This document shows, one piece after another, positions 33,798 through 47,057 of a stretch of DNA of 57,492 nucleotides. A program made the position numbers and the translations under genes. The notes beneath the pieces are model-generated. The model was given only the letters and a program-made list of their open reading frames with translations. It did no database searches and had not been told where the DNA came from. Numbering within the stretch: position 1 is the first letter of the stretch; every line of letters begins with the position of its first letter. Source of the DNA: Lingula anatina (lineage: Eukaryota; Brachiopoda; Lingulata; Lingulida; Lingulidae); assembly GCF_001039355.2 (NCBI RefSeq), contig NW_019775647.1, positions 461,419-518,910 on the forward strand, written 5' to 3'.

Positions 33798-36627
33798 TAT
33801 TTTCACACATTTGGGACGCAATCATTGGTAGAAGTCCGTTGATTTCAGACATCTGGTTTATGGCCACAACAGATACCGCAAAGACAACTAATTTATCGGT
33901 CGGAATCAGTATTTTGAAAAAACGCATTTAGGTGTAGATCAAAGAACCGAGTGATTTACGACGTTATTTTGGTTTGGAATATAAATGCTATACATTTGAT
34001 AAGTGATCAATACGGGGGTGGGCTCTGAAATTCCCTCTGGACTTGTGTACTTTGTATAAAGTGCTAAGGACCTGCACAAAATATGAGGAGATAATACACA
34101 TGTATAATATATGGAGAATTAAATACACGGTATTACAGTTAATTTTGTTTGATCTCCAAGAAACAGGCTCTTTAACTTTACAAATCAACGAAAAATTTTT
34201 TTGCAAGCAGTTTACCTACAAAGCTTATATTCAAAGTTATGTATAATATACACGCATAAAAGTACAAACATAAAAGTACGCTTTATGGTCAGTGACATCT
34301 TTAATGATTCTGACCGGCTGGTGCAAAAGAAGTGTGTGTAACTAGTATAAGCACAAAGTTTCTGGAATAGTTTCAATTCAATTTTGTTTCTGTATATGTA
34401 GTAAAGTATCTGATACAAAATTGTCCTCGGTCTATAGGGGAAACGTGGGTGTTGGGATGTGTGAATATCATTTCATCCTAGTACAGACCAATATTATGTA
34501 TGCATATGAAACATGTAAACGTTAGCCAGCTGTGGGTTAGTACTAGATGTACCTTGTAGCCATCCCGGGGCCATCAGTGGCATCATTTTATTGTAAGAGT
34601 TTATGCTAAACGTTTCTCTTAACACTGTACCTATTTATCACTGTATTTGCCCTACAACGCATTGCACGCGTGTTCCCTGAGTCAGTACAATAACCTTTCT
34701 TCATCACTTTGTCTAGTATGCAGTTTGTTCTCTTCCTAGATATAAATCCATCTTTGGGCATAATATGAACATTGTATCTATAAGTTGTATAATGTCTGAT
34801 TACACTTTCAAGAACCTGCCTCCTACGCAAGTCAGTTGTATTTGGCCAATGCATCTACATTAATACGGCTAGCAATCTTGTATCGTTACCTTCTTATATA
34901 GGCCTAAGGAATGATTGCATTTGGAACTGTGTATATCGTGATAGTCATACAATGTACATCGTAATGACTTGTCAATGATTTGTCCTAATGTCTATCAATA
35001 CCCATTGCTTCGGGTAAATGGATGTTCAAACTAGTCCGCTGACAGTTGTAATTGCACTTATCACGACTGGGATGTCGTATTATTGACGTCACAATTCTGA
35101 TGTAGCGTTTTTATTGTCCATTTCACAATGGGAAACTAACCTTTGGCGTCTAAGGCAATATAGTGGCTCTGTTTACAATTAAAATTGGGTTGGATGTTAC
35201 AGGCGTGCCTAGATGAAACACGTCGTTACTATAATCATTATCATAACACTAAGTACCAGTAACAAATATGGGCAGATATTATCCAGTGCATTATGTAACC
35301 ATTGGAAGTTAATTCTAAAACCAGATAGTGCTCTAAGAGAGCAGACGGGGGAACAGAAATCTTTAAAACATCCGGATCCAATTTAAATTGTAATTTTTTC
35401 TATATTTCGCCACAGATTAAAATTCTGTCCAGAAAAGTTAAACACAATTTATATATAATACCTGTTTTATCTATTAAAGAGCAGACGAACGAAGTTTTAC
35501 AGATGAAACATAACCTCATTCGATGCCGATGCTGTCGTTGCACGCATGAGCTAAAAGTAGATGCAAGGAGGAATTTACCTCCAAATCCTCAAGAGTTGGC
35601 GCCATTCTCTTTTACATGGGAACATCGCATCGTAACATGCATACAACGTTTGGTGCGTGGCAGCAGTTAAGATTCAGGAGTTAAGAAGCATCATGGGTAT
35701 TCACATCGGCGTATTAGATCTGCAAAACCATTTGCTTGTCAATGACATGGCGTCCCATTAGAGCTACCTTGGATGTAAACATCGACCCTCGAGGGATTCT
35801 TAATCCAATCCCCATGTGATTAACAGAATTAACAGTTCAATAGGAGAACTGGGGAGTAATAATTTGATTTAGCCAAAGAGCCAAGCTTATTTGAAATTCC
35901 AGTTACCTTTTTATTTTGAGGAATCATCCCTATTTCCTTCTGGCTAATTAGGCCTTAACTGAGATTTTTTGGTCCGTAAAAAAGAAAGCGTGCGGGATTT
36001 CTGGGAAATTGAATTTTGAAACCGATGAGACTATCACCTTGACTTTGAGGTATTGAAAGGAGGATTTTTGCGCCAAAACTCATATTGTACAAATTCTCCC
36101 TGGGTAACGGCATTTACCCCTCAGTTAACCAACCTTTAATCTTCCTCTCCTGACACTCGCCATAACTCTGTAACAATTTTGGAAAAAGCCAAAGATCGAA
36201 AATCCGTCTTTCAAATACGTCATTCATTTTATTGACTCGACTTCCAGATATCGCGAAACTCTCGTGGCGTTTTAAAATGTGCCAACATGACTGACTACCG
36301 AGGTTGGCAGCTACGGTGATCATGATTATTTTTTGCAATATTGATTAAGGCCATTTATCTGTCATTTTGTGTTTTAAAAGTTTTAAATGTTTTAAAAATT
36401 ACCCTCAGGTAAGTTCAACAAGAAGCGATCCATGCACTTCGAATGCTTTTTAAATCCTACATTGGATACATTTTATTTAGAAGTTATTTATCATTTGCCA
36501 AATTGAAGCTCTACTGAAACCAAAGGCCCTACGTGTTAACCGTTTCAATTATCACGCCATGTATTCATTTACTGTGGGAAGCAAAGACACCTATTGTTAT
36601 GTATTACATCACTACCTTTACCTAAAG
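33798..36627. other. Non-coding, no gene seen
   Basis: No credible coding frame or RNA gene. A consensus donor CAG|GTAAGT near 36407 has no open frame before it and is probably chance. Confidence 0.55.
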
Positions 36628-36834
36628 CCCCCTTTACACTGGACGGCGTCCTTTCTGCGTCCCGTAGTGCTGCCCCGTTTGAGAGTAAAAAACACATAAT
36701 ACTTCACGTGCCGATCAATGAAAATTCCTTCTGCAACGAAAGAGATGCTTGGGCCTTCTTTTTACGAACACAGCGCTGCCAGTTTCCTGGTCGCTCAAAG
36801 GACGCAGAAAGGACGCCGTCCAGTGTAAAGGGGG
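36628..36834. mobile_element. MITE family A, copy 2
   Basis: A 207-bp element with the same termini as 1191-1410 (CCCCCTTTACACTGGACGGC ... GCCGTCCAGTGTAAAGGGGG) and a shared interior (CCCCGTTTGAGAGT, ACTTCACGTGCCGA). TAA lies on both sides if the boundary is set two bases out (TAA|AG...TT|TAA), giving a possible 3-bp target duplication. The open frame across it is a by-product. Confidence 0.85.
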
Positions 36835-37605
36835 TTTAACTCACTGTTATCGTGCCGCTATGCAAAAGCCACTCTGTTTGATAATGGCACAACCTTCAAT
36901 GCAATGATCATTGGCACTCAGAACCGATGTTTATATAGGAGAGGACTCCACCGACCTCGAGAGCAAGCGAACTACTCGCCCTTTTGGAGCGCGTCAGGTC
37001 TGGTTAAAACAATAGAAGGTAATGAATTCTGCAAATGCTATTGCCAGTACGTTGATTGTATTTCATCGTGAAAATACGTGTTTTTTTTTTAATTTTGACA
37101 GAGAGTCATCTGATCAAAATGCCACAGTACGGTTGCCGCAAAAAATAAAAATACAAGATATACATTTTGTATTGGTATTTTCAGATATGAGTTTATGAGT
37201 TTTTCACGGAATTTCTAAACTATTAGTTTAATTGTTATGTGGCCTCAGTAGGACCCGATTAAGTGTTTGGTCCTTTAGTGCAACTTGATATATGTAGTTT
37301 TTCGTCTGTTTTTGTTGTTTTTTATCTTTTTTTAATTTTTTATACGTCTTTCCAGTATCATTCGTGCAACAGATGATAACTGTTGTCAGGATAAATCCCA
37401 GTTAGCTTTAAAGAAGGATCAAAGTTGGGCTTACTGCCATCTTAAAATTTAGTTTTCTTTGAACGTAGTCTGCATCCCTGTCTCAACACTTTTTTGCTAA
37501 TGAAGTTGTTTGCCGAGTTCAAATGCATTCCAGCAGACACTTGTACTTAGTAACAAGATTTGCTTTGCCATATTGAGCAGTGAGGTTTCCTTTTCTTTAT
37601 GCAAC
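36835..37605. other. Non-coding, no gene seen
   Basis: AT-rich with T-runs. Nothing recognised. Confidence 0.6.
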
Positions 37606-37631
37606 GTGTGTGTGTGTGTGTGTGTGTGTGT
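37606..37631. repeat. (GT)13 microsatellite
   Basis: Perfect dinucleotide run. Confidence 0.9.
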
Positions 37632-38682
37632 TCTACTATACGGAACATTTTAACAAATTGCTTTCATAATTAAAACGATATTCCTTATGTGTTAGGCAGA
37701 CTGAGGAGGCAGTACGTAAATTCTAACAAAAGGAAACATCATACACGCAGGTATTGACTTTGACTGATGCTTGCAAAACCATAAATTGACGAAGAGCTTC
37801 CAGGATATCATTTTAAGTTTTCATATCGTTTTATCTTGCTTGAATGTATATTCTGCATTAATTTACGAAGAAACATTTTTCATTTAAACTACAGCGAATG
37901 GCTTTTGTGTAGATGCACGCATTCGCATTTGATACAAATGTATCAATCATCCCATATTATTGTTCTAGGAAAATACCAACACTGCAACGTCAGAGTGACT
38001 TTTGCACTAAATGTAACTACTTCAAAATTAGTTCACACTCAGAAATGTCGCAGTAAAGAGTTATTTGCGGATGTATTGGTGGTCTCCCAGGGATTTCTAA
38101 ACAATAAAGCAATTTTTGATACTTTTCCTTACCAAGAACACCTAGCTATATTGCAAGATGATCTTAACAGGAAACCAGGCCTTGCCAAGTAAGCCGTGCA
38201 CGTATACAACAGAGTTGTTGAAAGTGCAAGTAGTTTATAGGTGCCAGAGGTCATTCATATTCGCTTTATCAAAATATGTCGTATTTTCCCGATACTACGC
38301 AAAAGCCAGTCCATTGTTGGTTCCTAGTATTGGAATAGTGATATATAGGAGAAAAAATAACAACTACTATAACACACACATACACACAAAGAACAATGTG
38401 TTTGACTTCTGGGTATAGGAAATAGGCAATTATTGATCGTGACAAATAAAGAAACTGAAAAGAAATTGTGTATAAATTGTATATCTGCCATTCTATATTT
38501 TGTTGTCCGAGTGATATATGTGCAGGAGCCACAGAAACTGTTTTTCCCAGCAAACAGATTCAATTTGTATGTACATGGATATTCAAGTCTCAAAAAGTTG
38601 CCTTTTGCTGGTAATGAATTGGAATTTTGCTTATCTAGTAAGCATTTTTTGTGGGGAAAAAGAGTCTAAGAGGATGATATTA
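37632..38682. other. Non-coding, no gene seen
   Basis: The longest frame (37836-38192, 118 codons) has no recognisable domain or splice support. Confidence 0.5.
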
Positions 38683-38683
38683 A

Positions 38684-38730
<47 letters not shown>
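38683..38730. repeat. (GA)n microsatellite
   Basis: About 24 GA units with a single AAA interruption near 38708. Confidence 0.9.
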
Positions 38731-39193
38731 TGTGACCCAACTACTAAACCTTGATCTATTTTGACAGGCCTACAAATTACCCCATGTTATAGAGATATTG
38801 CACATTCTCCTAGACCTTTAATGTTGTGCAGTGATCTGTGTGAAGTTCATTAACAGTGACATTAGGAAGGAACAACGCTCTAATTGACTTTGAAAAAGCT
38901 CTGAATTAACAAGGGAGATACGTTTGGCGAACTGATACCGATACGTGGCAAAGCAACGGGATGTCGGTTTCAGTTCTGAACTGTGTGTTTCTCGCCCCTA
39001 AACTAGATAATTGTTACGACGCGGATGTAAGTTGTTTAATTCAATGACTGGTGGGAATTGTGGTGTAAGTTTTGTGTAGAATAGGGCCTACTGCTGTCCC
39101 ATTCGGTTCTTTTCGTCAGTTTTTTTCTTAATATTTTTCTTTATAAAAAAACAAAAACGAATAAAGAAATATGGATTAATAAATCCCTCTGTA

Positions 39194-39194
<1 letters not shown>

Positions 39195-39235
<41 letters not shown>

Positions 39236-39359
39236 CCACAGCCGTATCTCAGATGCAGTTGGAGCTTGGTAAATTGATGGGTGTAAGTGCTAACATTCTT
39301 AATTCCAAACACAAACACACTTACGAACACACACAAGAACAAACACACACACATACACA
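39195..39359. repeat. (GT)n tract and nearby imperfect (CA)n tract
   Basis: 39195-39233 is a perfect GT run of about 19 units. 39305-39359 is an imperfect ACACA/AAACAC stretch on the same strand, so the two are of roughly opposite base sense and could pair. Confidence 0.85.
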
Positions 39360-41679
39360 CGTAAGAGTTTAATAATTTAAGATAAATTTGTTTTGTCAGG
39401 GGGAATATCTGTGTCCCTTATTGATAGAATGTTTATGGTAAATATACATGTAATATCGTTCGTTAACTTTGCGTATAGGCGGGACATATGGCTAAAAGTG
39501 CGATTATTTCTTGCGTTTTCTTCAGGCTGCATGTTTTGATAATATAATCAATACATTCAATAAGAAAAGGAATTCAAATTAGTGAAGCGTGCATGAAAAT
39601 ATTCGAACAGACTATAAGTTTTTTCTTCGGTTTTTAAAGATTTGGAACTCCACATTTTAAATTCTGTTCTTGAATATTTGGTCATGTGACGCAGTTATCA
39701 AAATTGACCTCCCTTTCACTAGGATCCCTTTCTGCAGAATGCGTGGGAATAATTTTATATCTCATTGGCCTCCTGGGACTTTGACCATTTGGTTATATTT
39801 AATCAAAAATCCCTTACGGTGCTCACAAAGCCCATCAGCGTGTGGATGGTATGGTAAACGCTAACCTGGAGCGACATCTATATCAACCAAAGTATCTGAA
39901 TTATGGGATTGGGTGATATATTATTCTTGTGGTTTAAGTGGAATAAGTTGTTAAGGTATTGGTACAAGTATAAAGATGACCGTGTCCACGTGGAATTTCA
40001 GAATCTGAACCGATTGTCTTATGGCTAGTTTTCTTGTATGTAGATGCCTTCTGGGCGGTTCTTCAAACACCATGGTATATGTAGGTATACTTTGTTTCAT
40101 ATACGCTGCATGTTAGGGGGATAAAACAACAGTGCCAAAGTGATACGACCAGGGGTAATGGACATCGTTTAGCTGTTCTTTATGCATAATTTTTAATATT
40201 CTATCATTTGCATGCAAGTTAGCATATTTTGTACAGTTAATCAGAAGTGACAGTCATATGCGCTTATCGTGACGGGGAGTAAATTGTTAAAACTCAAGAT
40301 TTCAGTGTCACAGTGGTTTGCGAGGAGGGATTGGATTGGTCAAGAGGTGTAAACGCCTTAAACCTGTCTTCCGTCATATGCAATGCAAACAGTTTTGCGA
40401 AATTACAATGAGGGTTTTGATGACATAAAAATGTATGGTTCTAATTTTTCAATTTTATTATCGAAGTTTCTCTCCCCCCCCCCCCCTCCGAGGCCCTAGT
40501 AGCTGATTGAAGGATTTTAACCTATTTTGTAACTGACCAGCAAAGTCAAGAAGGGCCTCTGCTACTTTTTGGTGGACCATACTGGGCGTTTTTTTTTCTT
40601 CTTTTTATTGCACTCTGACAAGTGAACCAGAAGTGCCATGTGTATTTTGAATGTGGATTGAATTCTGTGAATGTAACCAATATCTGCATGTAGCAACGAC
40701 ACGCAGCATGTAGATTAATCTTGATTTTGTTATTAAATTAATGCTTTTGATTGAGCATGACAATTATATTTTCAATACTTTAAAAGTTCGCCTACATATC
40801 CTTGCAGAGTAGGTGAATGCGTGCAAGCGTGCTTGTGTTGAAAGTCTTGGAGGCCGATGAATTTGTGCGGATCAAGAGTTAAATAAATTGTTGCGTGACC
40901 AAGTTCATGCACACTCGATGATTTAAATGTGGATGAACTTGGGGAAAAATGAAGTGCCGAACCCAATGACCGGAGTTAATTGTCCTAAGAGTGTCAGTGC
41001 GCAAATACGTGATTCATGTATTCATGAGTGCTATCCACTAAGGAACGCATTGTTTTTCACTGCAGATCTTAGCGTGCGCTCTTGCCTCTCCTATTTCGAG
41101 TGCCACGAATTGACTGTTCCAAAATACGAACGTGCACATAGATACAACCCGGTGAAAAGTGAATCGTGTAGACTTGAGACTAAGCGCAACTCCCCAAAAA
41201 AATCAGCGTTTGTCCCTGCCAACATAAAGATTAGGTTAATTCTCTCCATAAGTGGATGCATTTGAATGGGGAGAAAGAGAGAGAACACATAAAAACTGAG
41301 CGGGAAAAAACACATGCCAAAGCATCGGTTCTGGTACTTCTCTCACGGCAGATTTGTTAACATCGAGGAAAACACTTCAGTTAGAAGAGCAACAAGTGAG
41401 TTTTTTAAGCAGGTTGAGTTAAGGTTACCACGTGCTTCTTGTTTAATGGAAACCAGACATACGTCTTCTGTCGTTCAATAATTGCGCATTATTGGGTGGG
41501 TGGGTATAAATGGAAAAAGCCATGTGGCAACGACAACAAAGCCATGTGGTACTCCCGCCGCAAAACGTTGGGATATCATAAGCTCACTTAGCCGTTTAAG
41601 TGACTTGATTTGGTTTGGAATTGGTTCGTAGGAATGACATACCGAAAACTAAGGGATTTTGTTTAAAAAAAACTGAAAG
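39360..41679. other. Non-coding, no gene seen
   Basis: Contains a C13 run at about 40474-40486. The frame 40927-41265 (112 codons) has no known domain. Confidence 0.5.
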
Positions 41680-42023
41680 TTAAAGGGATAATAACTCTTC
41701 GTTTTGGCCAAAAAATGAATTTTCCTGGAGTAAACAACAATTTTCCCATACTTACCAATGGTTAATGAATCCATTTTTACATTCAAAGTTAGTCTTTGTT
41801 TTTTTTCTAAAAAGTTTGCTTTTTGTTAAAATCTCTTAAGAGATTATAACAGAGTATAGCCATCAATGGAGGTCACGTGATCTAAAGACAAGCTCAGATA
41901 TCAAAATAATAGCTATAACTGCTGTTTTTATGGTAAAACAGATTACATTATATTTCTATGAGTTGTTCACAATGTTTTTATTATGAAATATAGATCTCAT
42001 ACGAAGAGTTATTATCCCTTTAA
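41680..42023. mobile_element. TTAA-flanked MITE with perfect termini
   Basis: A 344-bp element whose ends are perfect 23-bp inverted repeats including the flanking TTAA: TTAAAGGGATAATAAC then TCTTCGT at 41680-41702, and the exact reverse complement at 42001-42023. It can be read as TTAA target duplications around 19-bp termini starting AGGGATAATAACTC, as expected of piggyBac-type insertion, or as TA duplications around longer termini. The interior is AT-rich and non-coding. One copy in the window. Confidence 0.8.
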
Positions 42024-43109
42024 TTTCAGCTGTAACGAATATTCTAAAAATATGAGTAAACTCCCCCGATTGGACCTTATGCGATTCATGATAATCCTTC
42101 ATTTGAAAACATTCACGCTTTTAAATACTAATTACAATTATTTTCAAGCAATAATTTTCATTTCATTCCTGTACTGACCTGAGAACAAACCCATAACCCG
42201 GGTCTCTGGAAACGTCTTCGTTTTAAAGAATAGTGGATGCTTTCGCTCAATCTGCGCTGAAATTGAATTGTATCATTTAATTTGGAGGAACTAGAATTGC
42301 ATTACTTGAGACCTCTCACTCTCCTTTCTTGATTTCCTGAATCTATCAATGCAAATATTTCACTTTACCAGTTGATTCCACTAAGTGCCGCACGTTCATC
42401 AGTAGGACATCTGGTTAAGTCAGTATTTGTGTGTGTGCCTAAAACAGATTCTGCTTTTCAAAAGGCCTAATGTCAAGCATGTCAAGCAGCAATTGTTTAA
42501 ATATCACGCAATGTTACATATCGATTCTGTTCATACTGTAACATGGCATAGGAATGAGCAGGTTATCAACCTTTTTATTGAATTGGAATACTTTCCTGTT
42601 CAGTGTGTACTTGTGGGAAAGTACAAGCATCTAAATGGCAGTTCACAGTATTTTTATGAAAAGCAAATTCAGACGAAAACCTACATCATGCCAATAGGTG
42701 AATGGTGACTCTGAAACTGCAAAAGCATATAACATGGTGGATGAATAAAGTGGACTAGCATAAGTAAGTTAAACAATAACCCAAAATTAATTAAACTCAT
42801 GTAAAACGTGATATATAGCACTGGACATATACAGTCGATACCATTCAACACCTTATGTAGTCACATTTGAAAGAACAGAAAAAAGTATAACAACACAATA
42901 TTTTACGGTTTAAATGTATGACCAACTTGAATACAAAACCCTTTCTTTATAGCTTACTGTATTTAGTTTATATCTATTCACAACAAGCGGCCAAAGCCGT
43001 GAAAAGTGTTAGCACCACATTTATGTACAGTTAAGGCATCTGTGTATTTGCGGCAAAGAATAAGAAAGGGTTAAAAGACGCCAGTCCTTTTGCCTCTTTT
43101 GTGTCAAAG
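42024..43109. other. Non-coding, no gene seen
   Basis: AT-rich, nothing recognised. Confidence 0.6.
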
Positions 43110-43379
43110 AGCTCATTCAGAACAAGTTGGTCCGGGAACTAAATATGGCTGATCCACATAAAATCGACACCGCTAATTCCCTGACTGTCTCCGCGTCATC
43201 ACACGCCATCGCTGCAGGGGTCTAGCAATTAAAACTCAAGCCGAGATTTAATCCGCTTAATGGTGCGTGTGGAGGCGCGGAGACCATCAGGGGATGAGGA
43301 CAGCTTGCTTTTATGTGGGGTCGGTCATATTTTGTCGGGGAATCAGGTAGTCTGCGGATCATCTGTTCCGAATGCGCTC
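43110..43379. mobile_element. MITE family B, copy 3
   Basis: Inverted arms of up to about 115 bp: left GAGCTCATTCAGAACAAGTT, then AAATATGGCTGATCCACAT and GACTGTCTCCGCG; right in reverse complement GAGCGCATTCGGAACAGATG, then AAATATGACCGACCCCACAT and ATGGTCTCCGCG. It shares the CATTCAGA outer motif and AAATATGGC block with the copies at 4.6 and 15.1 kb. This is the longest-armed copy and may be closest to the ancestral form. Confidence 0.7.
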
Positions 43380-43440
43380 GAAGATACTATAAGATCAACT
43401 GCGTCCACAGTTATAAAAACATTGTAATGGTTTAGTCTTA

Positions 43441-43713
43441 AGGCTCATTTCAATTGACACTGTCGGTCTACGTAGATTGCTCCAACTCCGAGATGATCAT
43501 TCGACTCACGCTGAATGTAGGCCTACTCAGTTTAACAGACTAACACGCCTCCTATTGTTTCCAATGTACTCGTATCATCACCAGGTTTTCCATGTTCTAC
43601 TCAACGCCAGGAAGAGGTGTGTTCTCATGCCATAATGACTGCATTCAGCGAGAGTCCCCGAGGAGTTAGATAGGTCTACGTAGACCGATAGTTTCAATGG
43701 GAATGAGCCCCTA
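43441..43713. mobile_element. MITE family C (PIF/Harbinger-like), copy 2
   Basis: Termini: left AGGCTCATTTCAATTGACAC then GGTCTACGTAGATTGCTCCA; right in reverse complement GGGGCTCATTCCCATTGAAA then GGTCTACGTAGACCTATC and CTCCTCGGGGACTCTCGCTG. TTA on the left and TAA on the right flank it. It lies only 61 bp after the family B copy and 440 bp before copy 3. Confidence 0.8.
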
Positions 43714-44153
43714 AAGGCAGTTAGCACAAGGTTTACGGTGTAAATGGGTTATCACTATTTTTTCAGAAAAGATAACAATTACTAGAGTATCTACTGCATT
43801 TCAGGAGAGTGGGGGCCTATTTTCTTCGTCTGATAGCTGTAAGCAAAGAAAAAGTTGGCATGAGGTACACATATGTGAATTGAAGTGTTTCAATCACTTA
43901 TTAGAACAAGAAATTGCGTCACAACAATCTAAATTGTTGCAAAAAGACGTTAATGGAAACAAATTTTAACAGCTAAGGGGACTGCGGTGTCAGTTAATTT
44001 TTCAATCAATCCAAAGTACGAGATAAATTGACGTATCAGTTCTTTCTAAGTGCAAAAAAAAAAACATAACAGAGATTTTGATCGTACAGAGAGAAAAACA
44101 GACCCTTAATCACACAATCAACTCAAAGTACAAGGCGAAAATAGAAAAGGTTT

Positions 44154-44413
44154 AGGCCCCATTCCCATAAACAACATTGGTCTACGTAAATCGATCCAAC
44201 TCCGCTGGAACTCTCGCTGAATGCAATCTGTATAACAAATTTACATGCCTTCCTCTGGCGAACAAAGTAGAACAGAAAAGCTGGTATTTATATGAGTTTC
44301 GTTGAAAACTAAAGGAGGCGTGTCATTCGGTAGAGCTGATTGCACTCAGGGAAAATCCCTGCAGAATTGGATCGATCTACGCAGACCGATGGCGACTGTG
44401 TGAATGGGACCTT
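44154..44413. mobile_element. MITE family C (PIF/Harbinger-like), copy 3
   Basis: Termini: left GGCCCCATTCCCATAAACAA then GGTCTACGTAAATCGATCCA; right in reverse complement GGTCCCATTCACACAGTCGC then GGTCTGCGTAGATCGATCCA. Both sides are flanked by TTA, a 3-bp target duplication. That, with G-rich termini, fits the PIF/Harbinger superfamily. Confidence 0.8.
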
Positions 44414-47024
44414 AGTCACCCTTTTGCTTTATGTTCGGTGTCATTTAGTGTTAAAAAGGAAACGGTAGCTGATAAGTGCAACAAGAAACAAAGTGACAGA
44501 CCTGATGGATTCTATGGCCTCAGCATGATAGATGTTGAACGATAGAGATTAAATAGCACACAGGCGAGGGGTATGGATTAAGAGCGTTCAAATCAATTTT
44601 AAGTTGAATGCAAATGTAGGTTAACTAGGTGGATTTTTTTTTGTGTGTAAGTGCATTTAGCAGTAAAAAATGCCCTGCGTGCTCAGGTAGCTACCTGCTG
44701 TGAGGTTTTAAGAATATTTTGTGCCAAAGTTATAGAAAGCACATTGTTTGATAGGGTTACTATCTACAGGTACCCAGTTTAATATATTTTTCTTTTTTTT
44801 TTTGAAATGAAAATAAAGCTAAGTTGTCTTTTTTTTCAGAATTGCTTTTTTAATATGTGCAACTAAATATTGTAGGTGTTGAAAGGCTTTTTCAATTAGA
44901 TACACGATGGTGTTTTAAGAGAAATGATACCCAAAACACAAAACATAATTAGATATCGAAAACGCGTTAGTCTTCTTCGTCGAAGGTAGGCGTTTCAAAT
45001 ATATCAATTTCTGCATCGCATAGTGTTCCAGAAAAAAAATCTTTATCGCAGCCCAATATCGACTGCTAAGTAATGGACCAGATATAGCATGCCTTGATAA
45101 TGAATTATTACATGACAACGATTAACCCATTAAACCATATACACTCTGATGTCAGTTATTCAGTTTTATCTGGGTTGCACGACACCAAATGGGATATTGT
45201 ATTTGCTATCTATAGAGTGGTGTATATAAAAAGGTTACCGTGGCAGCAAAGTACCCGGTAGCACTTACGGAGTTTAGAAGAAGCAGAGCGCACTGGTCGA
45301 TCTTCCTAAGTGAAGACAGTATGATAAATTGACCAAGCGTGCATCTATTTTAAAGAGAGATGAAAGGATACCTGGGAAAGATATCTGAATAGACACGGCA
45401 TTATCTCATCAATCACCGTGTGTAAAAGCTATGATATCAACTTTAGAGTTAAAGAATTACATCTGAATGCTCTAAACGTAGGCTGTATATACGTAACGGT
45501 TGGCCAGGAACAGTAATCTCGACAACGACGAAAGAATCGTTAAAGCTAAATAAGCACTGCCTGGCTTGTGTTCTTGTACCATCATTTAAGAATAAGGCGG
45601 ACCAGCTACGCATAGCAAAGCAACAAATATTTCAGAATATGACTTTTAGGGTTCAAAATAGATAAAATATTCAACTATTGCTCCGTATGTGGGATGTTTC
45701 ACTTGTCCCAAGGCATATGGTTACTGCCAACGACGGTGTCAATTCCATTTTAATGTGTATCATCATCGCCTACTACCTCCCCGACAGTAAAAAACGACTC
45801 ACAAGCCCATTAAAAGAACATATGATGATTTATAGTATACTCTTAAGTCGTTCGTTTCTTAGCGCCATTAGACAACTGCTCTTAATTTCCAGTTAAGATA
45901 GTTACATGGCTTTTGGAACAGCGATATACCCGATTGCGTTAGTAAACATTCCCCGTGAATGTTAAAGTACGTTGCATGGCTCTGTGGATTCAGCAGCTTT
46001 GGTGTCATGGGAAATTCATGGGTTCTGTTGTCATTCGTGTATTGCACTTTGCTTACCAAAATTTGTTATTTTGACACAGATTTGCATTGCGTGTGTTCAA
46101 AGACAGGGATTATAAGACAATGGAACTCGTTCTAGATCTAGAGCGCCTGTTTGACGACACTTGCACGTCTTACTGTAGTGATCACGTGGTCGGCCACCCA
46201 GCAGTTCAGTTTGAACCTTTAAAGGTACATCCGAATCGAGTGTCGGTGGAGCGTGGATTCCCAGTAGTACATATAAACCACTTCCACTCGTTGCTTATAC
46301 GACTCAAATAAATTCGACATGCCAAGGAATAAACTGGAAAGATCACTCGATCAGCCATAAAAGACCTTTAGACTGCTCCTTTCTTTAAATTTTTGGTCCG
46401 AAATTTAACCTTCTTTCGTGACCTACTTTTCTGCCCCATTGACATACAGCATAGAATGCTAGCAGAAAAATCCGTTCAAACATCATTTTCGGGTAAAATT
46501 AAACAATGCCCTTTGGTAATTCTCTTAGTTATACTACTTTAAAATGTATGTTGGCATTTGGTCGGTTTTTGTGGCAAAAAATGACTTTGTATGCATCTTT
46601 AAATAAGAGGACTGATCATATGAAGGAAAATGAGCTTCTACTTGTATATGACAGGCATCATACAGGTATTGTGCCTGGCTCCACATGCTCTTAATTTAGT
46701 TGTTATTAAATATGCAAATTCATCGGAGACTCTTCTCAATCCAAACGTATCTAATCTTATGGAACTTCGCACTATTGAATTGCGAGGCAATTAAGCTTTA
46801 GTGTTTTCGGACGAGTATACAAATGATTAAAAACTTTAAAATTATTTTCAGTATGTTTAAACCAATAACCATTTGGATAAACCTATTACCCTTAGGCTTA
46901 TTAGCAGTAATTTGAGATATTTGGAAACTGTTTTGGCGTTAAGGAATAGATTACTAGTTAGATGTACATAGAGCGTCAGCATCACTGAATGCAATGCGAT
47001 TTCATACTGATACCCAGTGTAGCT

Positions 47025-47026
<2 letters not shown>
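44414..47026. other. Non-coding, no gene seen
   Basis: AT-rich with short open frames only. The frame 46087-46311 lacks an ATG near its start and any known domain. Confidence 0.55.

Positions 47027-47056
<30 letters not shown>
47027..47056. repeat. Poly(T) run of 30
   Basis: Uninterrupted T30. It could be the tail of an old minus-strand retroposed sequence, but none is recognisable next to it. Confidence 0.9.
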
Positions 47057-47057
<1 letters not shown>

